From positions 42,984 through 106,983 of the forward strand of contig JADDOH010023055.1 of assembly GCA_016648135.1 (NCBI GenBank): 64,000 nt of DNA, given 5' to 3'. The notes beneath the pieces were generated by a model that was not told where the DNA came from, searched no databases, and was given only the letters and a program-made list of their open reading frames with translations. A program made the position numbers and the translations under genes. The stretch is from Agrypnia vestita (lineage: Eukaryota > Arthropoda > Insecta > Trichoptera > Phryganeidae). Below are positions 22,006 through 32,155 of the stretch, piece by piece (the stretch's first letter is position 1; each line of letters begins with the position of its first letter).

Positions 22006-22330
22006 ATCGGTTGTATATATTATTGTCTTGTATTCTGTATTTAATTGAAAACGGTTGATGTATGCGAACTGTACGTAGGACGCTATCGATGTTGCCGTCA
22101 TTGCATATCCGCGACCCGTCCCAAAAATATCAATTTTGACGGGTAACAACAAGTGTACTTAATATTTATAATTGTACACATATTATATGTGTTTCAATAT
22201 TGTCTGTGAATCTCGCCACATACTTTTTGGTACTGATCAATCTAATAACATTTAATTGTGGCGGGCCCGGATTTGGGGACTATCTCACTGGCCCCTTTCC
22301 AGTGACACCGTGGAGACTAACATTCACATA
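22006..22330. other. Right-hand end of duplication unit 1
   Basis: Aligns with 41571-41885 (shared ggacgctatcgat, gcatatccgcgacccgt and gtggcgggcccggatttgg). Similarity stops at about 22330, where an R1-type fragment begins. The last about 60 bp correspond to the end of the unrecognised minus-strand frame at 41836. Confidence 0.6.
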
Positions 22331-22930
22331 TTCTTCATCGAGGCGAAGAAGTCTCTCGCCCGATCGGCAGTGGCCTTAACATGAGCAAGAAAGAAATCCG
22401 ATGTGTCAAAAATTACACCTAGCCATTTAACTTGTCTCTCGAATTTAACGCTCCCACTTCCCATCTTAATCACCGAGTTCTTCTCACGGCTTAATCCGCC
22501 TTTCATCATCGAGGCCATTGTTTTGTCGGGCGCCAGAGACTACTTGTTTCGTGACTCCGACTTGACACAAGCAACACGGCGTCATCCGCACAGGCTGTGA
22601 TATTACACCCCTCGGGCAAAGGGAGCATGAGAATGTCATTGAAAAGGATATTCCACAGGGTCGGTCCTAGGACCGAACCTTCTGTTCTGTTCTAATTGGT
22701 CTGTATGGTGCTCGACAGCCCCGCGTAGCTGATTGTGGCAACGCGGCCACTGAGGTAGCTCCTGACCAAGTCAAAAAGATATCTCGGGCAACGCCGCACT
22801 TTCAGCTAAGCGAGGACCATCTCCCACCAGGCATTATCAAAAGCTCCAGAGATGTCCAGGAATATTCCCGAGACATGCTTCTCCCCATGCTTCAATACTA
22901 CAAACAGAAACTCCAAATTCATAATTATAT
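22331..22930 (-). pseudogene. R1-type LINE reverse-transcriptase fragment
   Basis: Minus-strand frames include a CADDAV-like box (A/C-DD polymerase motif), MASMMKGGLSREKN, and VKWLGVIFD, the thumb-region order of R1/TRAS-type reverse transcriptases. Stops and shifts occur between about 22520 and 22930. Both ends are truncated within the polymerase. It is unrelated in position to the R1 fragment at 2909-4016, which covers a different part of the protein. Confidence 0.65.
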
Positions 22931-23289
22931 CCTGTATGTAAACAATGATAAGGAAGTACATACATTTATATATGCGGAATGAAGGTGACGTCGGAGTGAC
23001 TGCTTATGAATTTACAACCTATCTCTAGTCGATTTTATAAATACAAAAATTAATCAAAACTACTAAAAGGTAATACTCATTTCAGTATGACTCATCGTCA
23101 TAATACTCAATACGGATTTCTTACCAGGATAAGATATGTACTATCCTCTGCTCTGCTAAATCTCACGAAAGAGAATGAATCAATTCAAATAGAACTAATC
23201 ATCCTTGAAAAGGGACAAACAATGGTACAAGTGGACAGTGTCCATTCCAAATAAGAACGTCTGTTAAAATCACCTATTTACTCCCCGAA
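22931..23289. other. No feature seen
   Basis: AT-rich spacer between the two duplication units, without gene or repeat that I can recognise. Confidence 0.4.
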
Positions 23290-23734
23290 TTACTATATAA
23301 GTATAATGACACAAGCTCTTCCAAACATGCCTTTTATAATTCACCATTTAGATATCACATTTTTTAAATTATTTATTGATTATTAGTAATGAAAATATAT
23401 GTCGATTGGATTCGAAAAGACCAGGCAAAAAAGCTGGAGACCCTGTAGTCATTGACATCAGAGAACTATACAAAAATAGACAAATGTTTTATAAATTGCG
23501 TCAGCCACACGAGTGGCAATTGTTACCGATCTAACTTATTTCATTCCTATGTCTGTTGATTTTATTTATGGTTTGATTTGTTATAAGTAAAGCACTGATT
23601 TATGTTAGAAAATATGTTATAATGTGATTTTTTCTATATTAATAAGAAAATAAAGATTTTTTAATTAACAAGTCACATTCCTACAATATTAAATAATTAA
23701 TTTTATCCTTATAGGTATGTAATGAGTAATGAGC

Positions 23735-24215
23735 TTCAATTACTTGGATGTCGAGATATCCAGCAGTAATGACCTTTATGAAGAAGTAAGAGAGCAAGAA
23801 AACAAAGCCCCAACTGTTGCTGGATGGTTGAGAAATGCTGTCTGGAGAAACGAACACACGCTCAAGGAGAGCAAAGTGAAAATATAGAAGACCTGTGTCC
23901 GCCCAATCATGACGTACGGTATCGAGACAAGGGCTGATACTACCTGAACTAAAAATCTCCCAAGAACAACTGAGATAAAGACTCACCGAGCCATTGCGGG
24001 ACTGACAATCCGAGACCGAGTGAGGAATTCCGAAATACGAAGGACTTGGGGAAGATCTAAAAGACGTTACTGGAAAGATCATGTGGAGAGAGCTTGTTCT
24101 GAGAAAGTAGTGAGCGTAGCAGCGAAGAAGCTGCCGTCTGGTACCAGACTCCCAGGTAGACCGCATAAAAGATGGCGAGTTAGCTGGACATCTGTATCCC
24201 AGGAATAGGCTCCGA
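23735..24215 (+). pseudogene. RTE-like LINE ORF2 C-terminal relic (unit 2 copy)
   Basis: Recognisable pieces in order: LYEEV, VAGWLRNAVWRNEH, TCVRPIMTYGIETRAD, a TEIKTHRAIAGL segment, IRDRVRNSEIRRTW, WKDHVERA and LPGRPHKRW. This is the C-terminal region of RTE-like polymerases ('RPxxTYG...RDRIRN...GRPxKRW'). At least one stop and two frame changes. A run of aag triplets follows at 24245-24262, as in the unit 1 copy. Confidence 0.65.
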
Positions 24216-24301
24216 GCAATGACAGGACGCAGTCCTAGATGAAGCAGAAGAAGAAGAAGATTATAGGTCATTTAGGAATGAGTGGGAGGTGGTATTGAGA
24301 G

Positions 24302-24715
24302 TATTGAGAATATTCCTAGGTCGATGGAATGAAAGAACGATCTGTTGTTTAATGTTTATTCCTCGACCGGAGTTAGGCTCCGGGAGCAAATAAAATATAC
24401 AAGTTACAGTGTGAACATAAGTTAATTATCAATCACAAAAATAAAATAGTAAAAAGTCGAAAGTATAAAAAAGGATCGGACAAAGAGAAATGTACCACAA
24501 ATATGAGACGAGGACCAAAAGGTTTTCTAAACAACGACCGGACGGTACTTAAGACGAATCCAGACTGGCGCACGGCGTCATCTCATCCGATTCCCTTTGT
24601 TTACATAATCGGCGATGTCTCCGCCGCAGACGTTGTTTATGTTAACCTAATAAAAAAGGGGTCCCCGCTCGTAGGCAGGTAGGTAGATGGCGCGGGCCAG
24701 CTGGGCGCCGCTACA
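24302..24715 (-). mobile_element. LTR-like insertion (possible solo LTR), unit 2 only
   Basis: Unit 1 reads straight through here, so the 414-bp insert is defined by comparison. A 4-bp agag lies on both sides (24298-24301, 24716-24719). On the minus strand it begins tgtagcggcgcccag, is GC-rich at first and has an AATAAA about 60 bp before its end, as in LTRs. The 3' end does not finish in CA, so the exact boundary is uncertain. Confidence 0.5.
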
Positions 24716-25257
24716 AGAGGCTGGTTGGTCAAACGTGATTTATTTATCGACAATGTCCCTAATACATGGTGCGTAAATATGTTGATGTTTTTTGTATTCG
24801 TAGGTTAACAATCTATGTAGGACCGCTACAGTCATTATAAATTCGTGAAACATAAACATAATAACTTAAAAATAAATTATTATTTATAAATTTAAGCACA
24901 TTCTGTACATAGTTTCAAAGATAGCCTTGTGGATAATTTGAACAAACGACGAACAAACCAAACCTGATGCATAAAATGCATTAAAAAAAATATTTCAGCT
25001 TTTATGCATGAATGTGATCACTTATTTTTCATATCAGTATAAAAAAGATATTTTTTGCCATATTCTTACATTTTCGGATTGTTCCGAGAGTTAATATTTT
25101 AGGAAAAAAACAGTTTTAACCTTCTCCTGAATAGTTCTCAAAATGCACATGTCCGCTTTGGCAAGCACACCGACGATTAGCAGATTTGATATGATAAATT
25201 TTTAATTTAATGTACCATATTTTTATTAGCAAACCGCGTTTTCATTTTCAAAAACAA
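24716..25257. other. AT-rich upstream region of exon 2A, shared with unit 1
   Basis: Collinear with 5290-5847. No gene or RNA seen. Confidence 0.4.
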
Positions 25258-25598
25258 TTGGCCGTATTCTGAAAATAGTAATATTGCTATTTCTGTATCT
25301 TGAAAGCTATTTTATGACGTTGTAATGCCGTTAATTTTGACGTTTTCGAGTTTGATAGGTTTTAAATTAATGAAGTCAATCAATCAGAAAGCTCTAAAAC
25401 GTAAACAAACGTTAAGTTATTCACAAAATGTGAGTAACTTAACGTTTGTTAACGTTTTAGAGCTTTCTGATTGATTAAATTCGTCTATTTCAAACCTGTC
25501 AAAACTTAAAACGTCAAAATAAACGAAATTATAATATGTTATGCATTAAATGCAAGACACAGAAATAGCATTATTGCTATTTTCGGAATACGGTCGAA
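25258..25598. repeat. Foldback MITE upstream of exon 2A, with added internal hairpin
   Basis: Same termini as the unit 1 copy (ccgtattctgaaaatag at the left, its complement at the right). It is about 70 bp longer because of an internal inverted duplication: arms 25379-25424 and 25430-25476 pair over about 47 bp with two mismatches around a five-base loop. Unit 1 has only the right arm. Confidence 0.7.
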
Positions 25599-25760
25599 AT
25601 ATTTATTTAATTAAAATAAATAAATAAGGTAGAACAAATATATAAATAAATAAATAACGTATCCAGTCCGCCGCAAGATGTCACGTTGCAAATATCAGTT
25701 ACTTTTCTATATATTTCTCTTATCAATGCTTCTATGGTCGGCCACCATTTTCATTTCATT

Positions 25761-25770
25761 CGCCATTTGC
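25761..25770 (+). promoter_or_regulatory. Conserved CGCCATTTGC element upstream of exon 2A
   Basis: Identical decamer and identical 57-bp spacing to the ATG as in unit 1. See exon 1A. Confidence 0.4.
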
Positions 25771-25817
25771 TACTAGCGTGTCGTGCTCTTTGGAAGATAT
25801 TAGAATCGTATTCCTCC

Positions 25818-25974
25818 ATGAACCGCACTGACCGCGATATTCCTGCCGTCAGGCCCGAGCCAGGGTCTGCAGCCGGGAGCGGCGATGAAGAGCTCTACAC
25901 TGATGTGGACATATCCTATCCTGACATAAAGCAGGAGTGCGCGGAGTACTCCACGAGGGCCGACCAAGACGCTG
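25818..25974 (+). CDS. Zinc-finger gene, alternative first coding exon A, unit 2
   Basis: 157 bp, ATG in context tccATGaac, donor GCTG|GTGAGT, phase 1, identical in length to exon 1A. It keeps PEPGSAAGSGDEELYTDVDI and DIKQE, with substitutions such as CP to YP and GRADQGA to TRADQDA. The frame is intact although the finger exon it should join (37365) is broken. It may be a remnant, or it might splice elsewhere. Confidence 0.6.
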
Positions 25975-26039
25975 GTGAGTCGTTGGTTCATTATCAATTT
26001 GTTATGAGAGATTTGTGACGCACCTGATGCGGCTGTTAA

Positions 26040-26870
26040 AACCCCCCCTGGGCCGCGTCGCATATAATAAACACAAAACACAAGACAGGCACAAAATAAA
26101 TTATTTATCGACGGCCGCGTATCGAATTTGAAAAACGTAATTTTTTCCCAATAGAGAAATCCTGTTGTGACCTGTCGTTCCATTTTCAACTCAAAAACAT
26201 CACGGATTATATTTTAAATCAACAATCAAAACAGAAGTTTTTCTGCCGTCAAAATCGTATAGAATTGTCATAGATGGCGCCCCGATCGCGTGTTGTGCAA
26301 TCGAAATTCAAATATTCCATCGTCAAGGTCACGCGCAATGTGCGCGGGAAATACGATTTATTTTTTTCGATTTTCGATTTATTTGTACACGTATATACAA
26401 ATATATACGATATGTTTTGCGATATTTGTCAGTTTTTGTTGGTTTATGATTCAATTGAATACTAATAGTGATTTATTAACAAAAATACACGCAATTTTGT
26501 TGCGTTTATTTGAAATATGTGTGTGTGTGAAAGTGTATCATATTTATGTGTTATGAGTGCGATGTCCCGTCGTGTGCCGTGCCGTGCAACAAAATATATC
26601 ACACAGAAGAAGATTATTATTATTAATAGTAGTGTTGTCTCTAATAAACAAATAAAAAATTATTATTATTTTTCAGAAAATGTTGCGCTGGCAACATTAT
26701 GGAAATTCAACAAAAGATTATTTTTTTACTTAAATGATAAAAAAAATCATTTCGACACTTACGATAAAATAATATGAATGTGTGTTTTTTTTTAATATAC
26801 GCATGTTTTCATGGTTTTTTCGTAAAAAGAAAAATCACAAAAAATTCCGAAAATTTACGGCCCTCATCAA
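26040..26870. mobile_element. 831-bp unclassified insertion with 5-bp duplication, unit 2 only
   Basis: The 5-mer gttaa flanks it (26035-26039, 26871-26875), and units 1 and 3 lack the insert at this point. It begins aacccccc, contains small frames (the longest, at 26517, is 86 codons with no recognised domain) and has no clear terminal inverted repeats. A TTAA-containing duplication recalls piggyBac, but the ends do not match, so class is open. Confidence 0.55.
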
Positions 26871-27138
26871 GTTAAGATGGATAAAAATAAAAAAGTCAGA
26901 TTTCGAAAATCTAAAACCAGTGCATATTTCGAGTGACAGATGCTATAGCCAATAAACTGACATATTGCCCGAAATATGATTTAAATGACACTATTAAAAT
27001 AAAAAAGCTAAGCTTTTGGGTATAATTGTACATTACATTTTCGATCCAGTACTTTCAGAGGGTTTGTTTTATGGTAATAGTTGAATAGATTGATTTAGTG
27101 GCTATAATTAACAATATTTAATAAACTTCGATTTTGTT

Positions 27139-27463
27139 AATTTTTTCCCCTGACAATAAAGGATCTTGATTTCATAAATGAAGTCAAATTTACGCGCTAG
27201 CAAGTTTAAAAGCAGTTATTTTAAGTTTAAAAACTACATGTTTTGACACGTGGGGCCAAAGACAACAAGTAATTGATGTTTGAGTAACCATTTACCATAG
27301 ATAAGAGAAAATTAATGTACGCGAAGCATAGACAAGGATTATTTTACAAATTAATTGTTTTGCCATTCATTTATTAATATAATCACATTATATTAATAAA
27401 CTTAAGCAATGTAATTTTATCTACTTAAAATAATCGTAATCAAAAATCGCCAGGGGAAAAATA
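27139..27463. mobile_element. Shortened, internally inverted copy of the long-TIR element (unit 2)
   Basis: The left arm (from ttttttcccctg) matches 6811-6930. The following 27262-27447 is the reverse complement of unit 1 positions 8105-8312, and the element ends cgccaggggaaaaa like unit 1. The interior is therefore flipped relative to unit 1, and the Harbinger insert and most of the right arm are missing. Confidence 0.65.
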
Positions 27464-27720
27464 AACAAAATCGGAGTTTCTTTAATATTGTAAACTTTTC
27501 CCGATTTCAATAATGAAATATTATACAGTAGCTTTAAGTATTAGAAAATTTATTTAAACTTAAAAGTGTCAAATTCCACCATACATTTGTTTTCACATTT
27601 AAGTCCCTTTGTCTAGGAATAACTAAGCCAATCGCAGTAAGAAGCAGTCCGCCCGGTCGCCTGATCTGGACACGGGTTGTTGTATGATGCTTGCTGGATG
27701 CAAGTCCAGCCCGAGGTGGC

Positions 27721-27982
27721 ATGGAGCCGGGCCCAGGAGACAGGCAGCTCTCCAGCTCTGCTGTACCGGGTGGTTGTCTTGGTTCCAGAGCCAGGCTGCA
27801 GCAGCGCGGGCTGGGGAAGTGCGCAGGGAGGGGAGGGGCAGACAGGGGAGGGGAGGGGCAGACAGGGGAGGGGTCTCCAGCCGGGAGCGGCGATGAAGAG
27901 CTCTACACTGATGTGGACATATCCTATCCCGACATCAAGCAGGAGTGCTCGGAGTACTCCATGAGGCCCGATCAGCGCACTG
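27721..27982 (+). CDS. Zinc-finger gene, alternative first coding exon B, unit 2
   Basis: It ends at CACTG|GTGAGC in phase 1 and encodes the SPAGSGDEELYTDVDI/DIKQE module. A 20-bp tandem duplication at 27828-27867 shifts the upstream frame relative to exon 1B. The DIKQE frame is therefore open only to an ATG at 27721 (MEPGPGDRQ...), created where unit 1 has GTG, giving 87 residues plus one base with a different N-terminus. The upstream in-frame TGA is at about 27683. Whether this start is used is unknown. Confidence 0.5.
27828..27867 (+). repeat. 20-bp minisatellite, two copies, inside exon 2B
   Basis: gaggggaggggcagacaggg is present twice here and once in exon 1B; in exon 3B a 15-bp-shorter form lacks the gcagacag part. 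The extra 20 bp is not a multiple of three, so it changes which upstream frame is continuous with the DIKQE module. Confidence 0.85.
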
Positions 27983-28139
27983 GTGAGCACTTGATTCCTT
28001 TGGATTATCAATCCATGAAGTAAAATGTCGGTCCCACGTTACAGGGTGGAGTATAGATATAGAACATGCCATAGCTTTCAAGAAAAATTTTCTTGTTCAA
28101 AGAATATTTTTTCTTCTGAATGAAGGTTTGAACTTTGTG

Positions 28140-28490
28140 ATGACATTATTATTAAAATAAAACACAAATCACTTTGTTTTCACCACTTTATTAGATTATA
28201 CAATCTACTCGTTTCGAGAACAATGTTCTCATACGTAAGTCGAAATTGTAGATAACTCCGGGTTTTTTAAGATCATGGTCCCCTGAATAGTTGAGTGCCC
28301 TGATTTTAATATATATTTAATTTAAATGAGTCGCGCAGTATCAAAAGGTCATTATAGTTTTTAACTGTAAATTTTATAGAATTTAATCATTCATAAGCCG
28401 CTTTGTCCACGAATACCATCAGTTTACCTAAACCGTAGATAAGAGAAACATACCGAATACAGGAATTTATGAAATTTTTAATATTCCATA
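28140..28490. repeat. Penelope-like terminal-repeat relic in unit 2
   Basis: Relative to unit 1 this is extra sequence. On the minus strand around 28205-28245 it reads tatgagaacattgttctcgaaacgag: a stem-loop followed by GAAAC, as in the hammerhead-bearing terminal repeats of Penelope-like elements, but the CUGAUGA box is degraded to acgtatga. No coding sequence. Confidence 0.35.
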
Positions 28491-28904
28491 ATTAAATATC
28501 TTTAGGATTCAAAATAGCGAATATTGTAACTTACCAAATATTCGGAAACGCCATTCATTTATGGGCTGGGTTAGTTAGGTTACATAAGAATAGGTAGGTA
28601 ATTTCAGAATGTTTTTCTCCTCGTTGTAGTTTGCCCCTTATACATACACAAACTATCATATTCACTAACTATTGCCCACGCTACATATACTTGGTTGTGA
28701 GTCCAGTGAATTTGTAGATGTATTCCACGAAAGCTTAACAACTTTTACGAGAAATCTGCTCTCGATTTTCAGATGTAGATTCTCCTGCGGGCATAAATCA
28801 GTTTTTCTTATTAATAATAATTCTAGGATTAAAATTACTTCTTGCTAAATACCGCTGTCTTTATTTCTAATCATATTTATATTTCCTTTTAGAAATGTTT
28901 TATA

Positions 28905-29115
28905 ATGTACTAGCTGAACCCGACAATGCTTCGGTAGTACTTGATTTGAGTATATATCGATGGTACCAACGTATACTGTCGAATTTACAAAAAAATGATT
29001 TTCGTTTTACTATTTTACACCATCCGGTTTACTCTATGTTTTCGGATAATTTTGAAAAATTGTTTACTTTAACCTTTAGTACAAGTTTTGTTCCATACGA
29101 AAATTCATAATTTTT
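28905..29115 (+). repeat. Retroposon fragment beginning tactagctgaacccgac
   Basis: The motif 'actagctga-cccgacaatg' resembles the internal start of a common lepidopteran non-coding retroposon. A 71-codon frame lies over it but shows no domain. Assignment from memory of the motif only. Confidence 0.35.
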
Positions 29116-29479
29116 TTAATTCGTCTAATAATATGTCGTAAATTTAATATTTGAAAGCAAAATGAAAAAAGATTTTTAGCAGATTCGACAGTATTCGTAG
29201 AGACCGTCGATATGTATACAGATTAAATGAACTCAGTTGAATGTTTCATATGAATTATTATTATTGTATTTAGTTAAACAAGATCTTATACATTATTTAT
29301 TGTGTTTCGGATTACATTACATAAATTGTAATTACTGTTGTATTCAACTTTAAGTTCATTGCAGTGGTCTTGTATATGTACAATGTTTTTGGTTATTCCA
29401 TTTGTTTTCCTACACGGGATGTGTATGTATAATTGTCCGTGAGAATAACACGTATTCTCCAATGTAGATGACACATTTT
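29116..29479. other. No feature seen
   Basis: AT-rich. A broken minus-strand frame (29286-29474) has no recognisable features. Confidence 0.35.
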
Positions 29480-30250
29480 ATGTTTTCCCACACGTACACG
29501 AAGCGCTTAATACTTTTTTAGCAAATTTAAATAGCCAACATCCACAGATCAGGTTCACCGTGGAGGTTGAAAAGGACTAAAAATTAGCATTCTTAGATGT
29601 TCAAGTACAACGAAGAGAGGATGGTAGTTTAGGACACAATGTATACAGGAAACCGACACACACTAATAGGTATTTACATAAAACCTCGCACCACCACCCA
29701 GCGTAATTGAGGTCAGTCCCCACATCTTTAATAACACGGGCGAACAGAAGTTGCGACACAGAAAATATTGTCTCGAAAAAGAAAATAGTGCAAGACGCAC
29801 TCATGGCTAATGAATACTCTCCGCATGTAACGATCCCACAAAAAAGATCCAGTATACGTGATGTCCCAAGGAACAAAGCATACTTACCTTACATCAGAGG
29901 TCTTACTGACAAAATTAGCTGGGTGTTGCTGAAATTAAACATTTCATCCCCCGTAGTTCGATCTCGCGTATGTTAGGTAGTGTGAAAGATAGCACGCCAT
30001 TTGAGTCTCCAGGTGTGTACGGACTTTCATGCAACTGTGGAGCATTTAAAGGAACATTTTAGGGCAATTAAAAATAATATCCTCAACAAATACACAATCT
30101 GCGAACATTCATCCAAACGGAATGTCAGTCATTTCATCAGATTTGACAAGACAAAATCCTATCAACCGAACCGCACCATATACCTAGATCAGTGAGAGAG
30201 TCCATCGAAATATACAAACACCCTCATTTCATTAGAGACGACAGCTAGAT
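29480..30250 (+). pseudogene. Penelope-like element relic: reverse-transcriptase thumb and GIY-YIG
   Basis: In order: [18 protein letters not shown] followed by [13 protein letters not shown] and SHHHPA (hallmark of the Penelope RT C-terminal region), a Lys/Arg-rich linker (29707-29976), then GVYGLSCNCG (start of GIY-YIG) and FDKTKSYQPNRT...ESPSKYTN (its end). Stops at 29578 and 29704 and several frame shifts inactivate it. It is a separate insertion from the nested pair further right, because its own C-terminus is present. Confidence 0.7.
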
Positions 30251-30464
30251 ACTATCATGTATTTAGCGCCCTGTTCTCACGACTTTGATTCCCCCTTTAA
30301 GAGACATCGCAAAAAAGCCCGAAGATGTAATTAGTACATACTGCACACCGGCAACCTCTATTGTAGAGGAAACGAACAAAGTGCATAATACCTACGACCT
30401 CGGAAAAAAATTGTTTAATAATCTTTTGACTGCCAATCTGGTACCATTACAAAGACACGGTGGG

Positions 30465-30836
30465 TCAAAGAAGAATGATAGGAACACCGACCTTCAGATT
30501 AATGATTGGTGGCAATCCAGATAAATCGAGTGAATTTAAGAATTCAGTCGGATAATTTAATGCTTCACCTTGATCTACAACAGTATCTATTGATTTGTAA
30601 GTAGTTGTTTCTCCTAGTAACATATGGTGAATGCTGATATTAATTAAATCTACATTCGCATTTCTTGCAGCTAACAAAGCACGTTCACTTAACCATTGAT
30701 GACATTTGTTATTTTGTTTGATTTTTGGAATTACGCATTGAAGCAATTCTTCTTGAGAGGGAGTGATACTCGGGTCAATCGTTTGGTAATTGGATGCAGC
30801 TTGTTGTTTCAGTAATTGTAATTTTCCCATTTCCAA
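30465..30836 (-). pseudogene. Helitron / PIF1-type helicase C-terminal fragment
   Basis: The 123-codon frame contains WLSERALLAARNANVD, YKSIDTVVDQGEALNYPTEF and LNSLDLSGLPP followed by LKVGVPIILL, the conserved end of the PIF1-like helicase in Helitron Rep-helicase proteins. Walker motifs and the HUH nuclease are missing. It stops abruptly at 30465 and sits between Penelope relics, so it is probably a Helitron scrap carried in by insertion. A host PIF1 fragment is less likely, because the 'NYPTEFLNSL' form is typical of Helitrons. Confidence 0.7.
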
Positions 30837-31214
30837 TATCTAATATTGGTATTGCAATATGTTCTGCAGAAAGGTCGTTTTATAATTTAACACGCATACA
30901 CCTAGAGTCCCATGGTGTATACGAAATACCATGTGGATCGTGCGACAAGACATATGTTGGAAAAAGCAACAGAAAGATATCTGCTAGGGTTGCTGAACAT
31001 AGAGTTGGTATAAAAATGTCCTTAGGTTTTCACGGCAGTTCAGAATCTTCTGTGTATAGTTTTTTGGGATATTCTGCCGTGTATATGCGATCTCTCTGGC
31101 CAACGTTTCGGATCCCATTGCGGTGTTGAAGTGTGGGTTAAGTATTGCCTTGCAATACCGTACCGAAGTCAGGGTATCTCCAAGTTTGTGTTATGTTAAA
31201 TACTGGATACAGAT

Positions 31215-31968
31215 GGTAGTCTCGGGCACAGAGTCTACAGGAAGCTGACCCATACGAACCGCTACTTGCATGCAGATTCCCACCACCACCCAGCGCAGAA
31301 GAGAGGTTTAATTAATACCTTAGCTAAGAGAGCTAAACGAATATGCCAAGAAGAACATCTCCAGGAGGAGATTCGTACACTGAGCGACGCGCTAGAAAGC
31401 AATGGATACCAAAGACGGCAGATACGGCACATCATAAGAGCCAAATCTAACAGCTCCGAGAAAAACACAGAAGCTGAGATCAAAGGGATTGCTTTCTTGC
31501 CTTATATCTATAATGTAACAGACAGGATTGCCAAAGCGCTCAAGAAACGGAAGATTAAGACAGTGTTCCAAGGTTAAGGACCTCTTAAGACCAGCGAAGG
31601 ATCGGGATCCCCTTGAGACCGACGGTGTTTATAGGCTCGACTGTCAAAATTGCGATAAAGTGTATGTGGGACAAACAGCACGCACGATTTCAAAGAGGGT
31701 TAATGAGCATAAAAGAGCATGCAAACTCGGTCACCCGGAAATCGGCATTGGCTGAGCACTTTCTAGATACGGGCCACCATTTTTCATTTGAGCCGAAAAT
31801 CTTAGGAAAGCCCAAAAGTCACCACACGCGCCTGGTCAAAGAAGCAATTGAAATATACAAGCACCCGGTAAACTTTAATAGGGATGACGGTCTTAAGTTA
31901 AAAACATCGTGGTATCCGGCGCTGCAGGATAAATCAAATCGACGATCCGCACAGTCCGACATCCGTTA
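31215..31968 (+). pseudogene. Penelope-like RT thumb and GIY-YIG endonuclease of the nested element
   Basis: In order: [16 protein letters not shown] start (in a shifted frame), DSHHHPAQKRGLINTLAKRA, a coiled linker, GIAFLPYIYNVTDRIAK, then in a second frame DGVYRLDCQNCDKVYVGQTA...RVNEH (GIY-YIG core with a C-x2-C), and in a third frame LAEHFLDTGHHFSFE and EAIEIYKHP. Two frame shifts (about 31560 and 31750) break it. The catalytic Tyr, Gly and Arg positions are still recognisable. Confidence 0.75.
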
Positions 31969-32104
31969 GTAGATACATAACACCTTGCTTTCGACACGGT
32001 ACTGCAATCCAGTATTTATCATAACACAAACTTGGAGACACCCTGACTTCGGTACGGTATTGCAAGGCAATATTTAACCTACACTTCAACACTCACTCAT
32101 CACA

Positions 32105-32155
32105 TCAGCCCTGATGATGGACCCTGCAATGGGATCCGAAACGTCGTTGGCCAGA
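32105..32155 (+). ncRNA. Hammerhead ribozyme motif in Penelope terminal repeat
   Basis: The core boxes are intact: CTGATGA at 32111-32117, a stem-loop (ggaccc / gggatcc around tgcaat, with one bulged A), GAAAC at 32138-32142 and the cleavage triplet GTC at 32143-32145. Penelope-like elements are known to carry minimal hammerheads in their terminal repeats. In the left arm of the same element most of the CTGATGA half is deleted. Self-cleavage not tested. Confidence 0.65.

Larger units (their letters stand above)
4531..22330 (+). repeat. Segmental duplication, unit 1 (zinc-finger gene unit)
   Basis: Aligns collinearly and in the same orientation with 23290-41885. Matched landmarks (unit 1/unit 2) are: LINE tail 4940/23735, foldback MITE 5848/25258, exon A 6332/25818, long-TIR element 6811/27139, exon B 8647/27721, intronic stretch 12360/36010, Penelope relic 13700/37140, finger exon 14089/37365, LINE block 19126/40990 and CR1-type tail 21710/41265. 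Private to unit 1 are the Harbinger element at 7058, the tRNA-like gene, the 2.8-kb transposon at 15925 and the CR1 body at 19350-21708. Confidence 0.85.

Noticed and set aside
26040..26870. piggyBac-type element (TTAA at both flanks)
   Set aside because: The shared 5-mer contains TTAA, but the ends lack matching inverted repeats and no transposase is present, so it was left unclassified.
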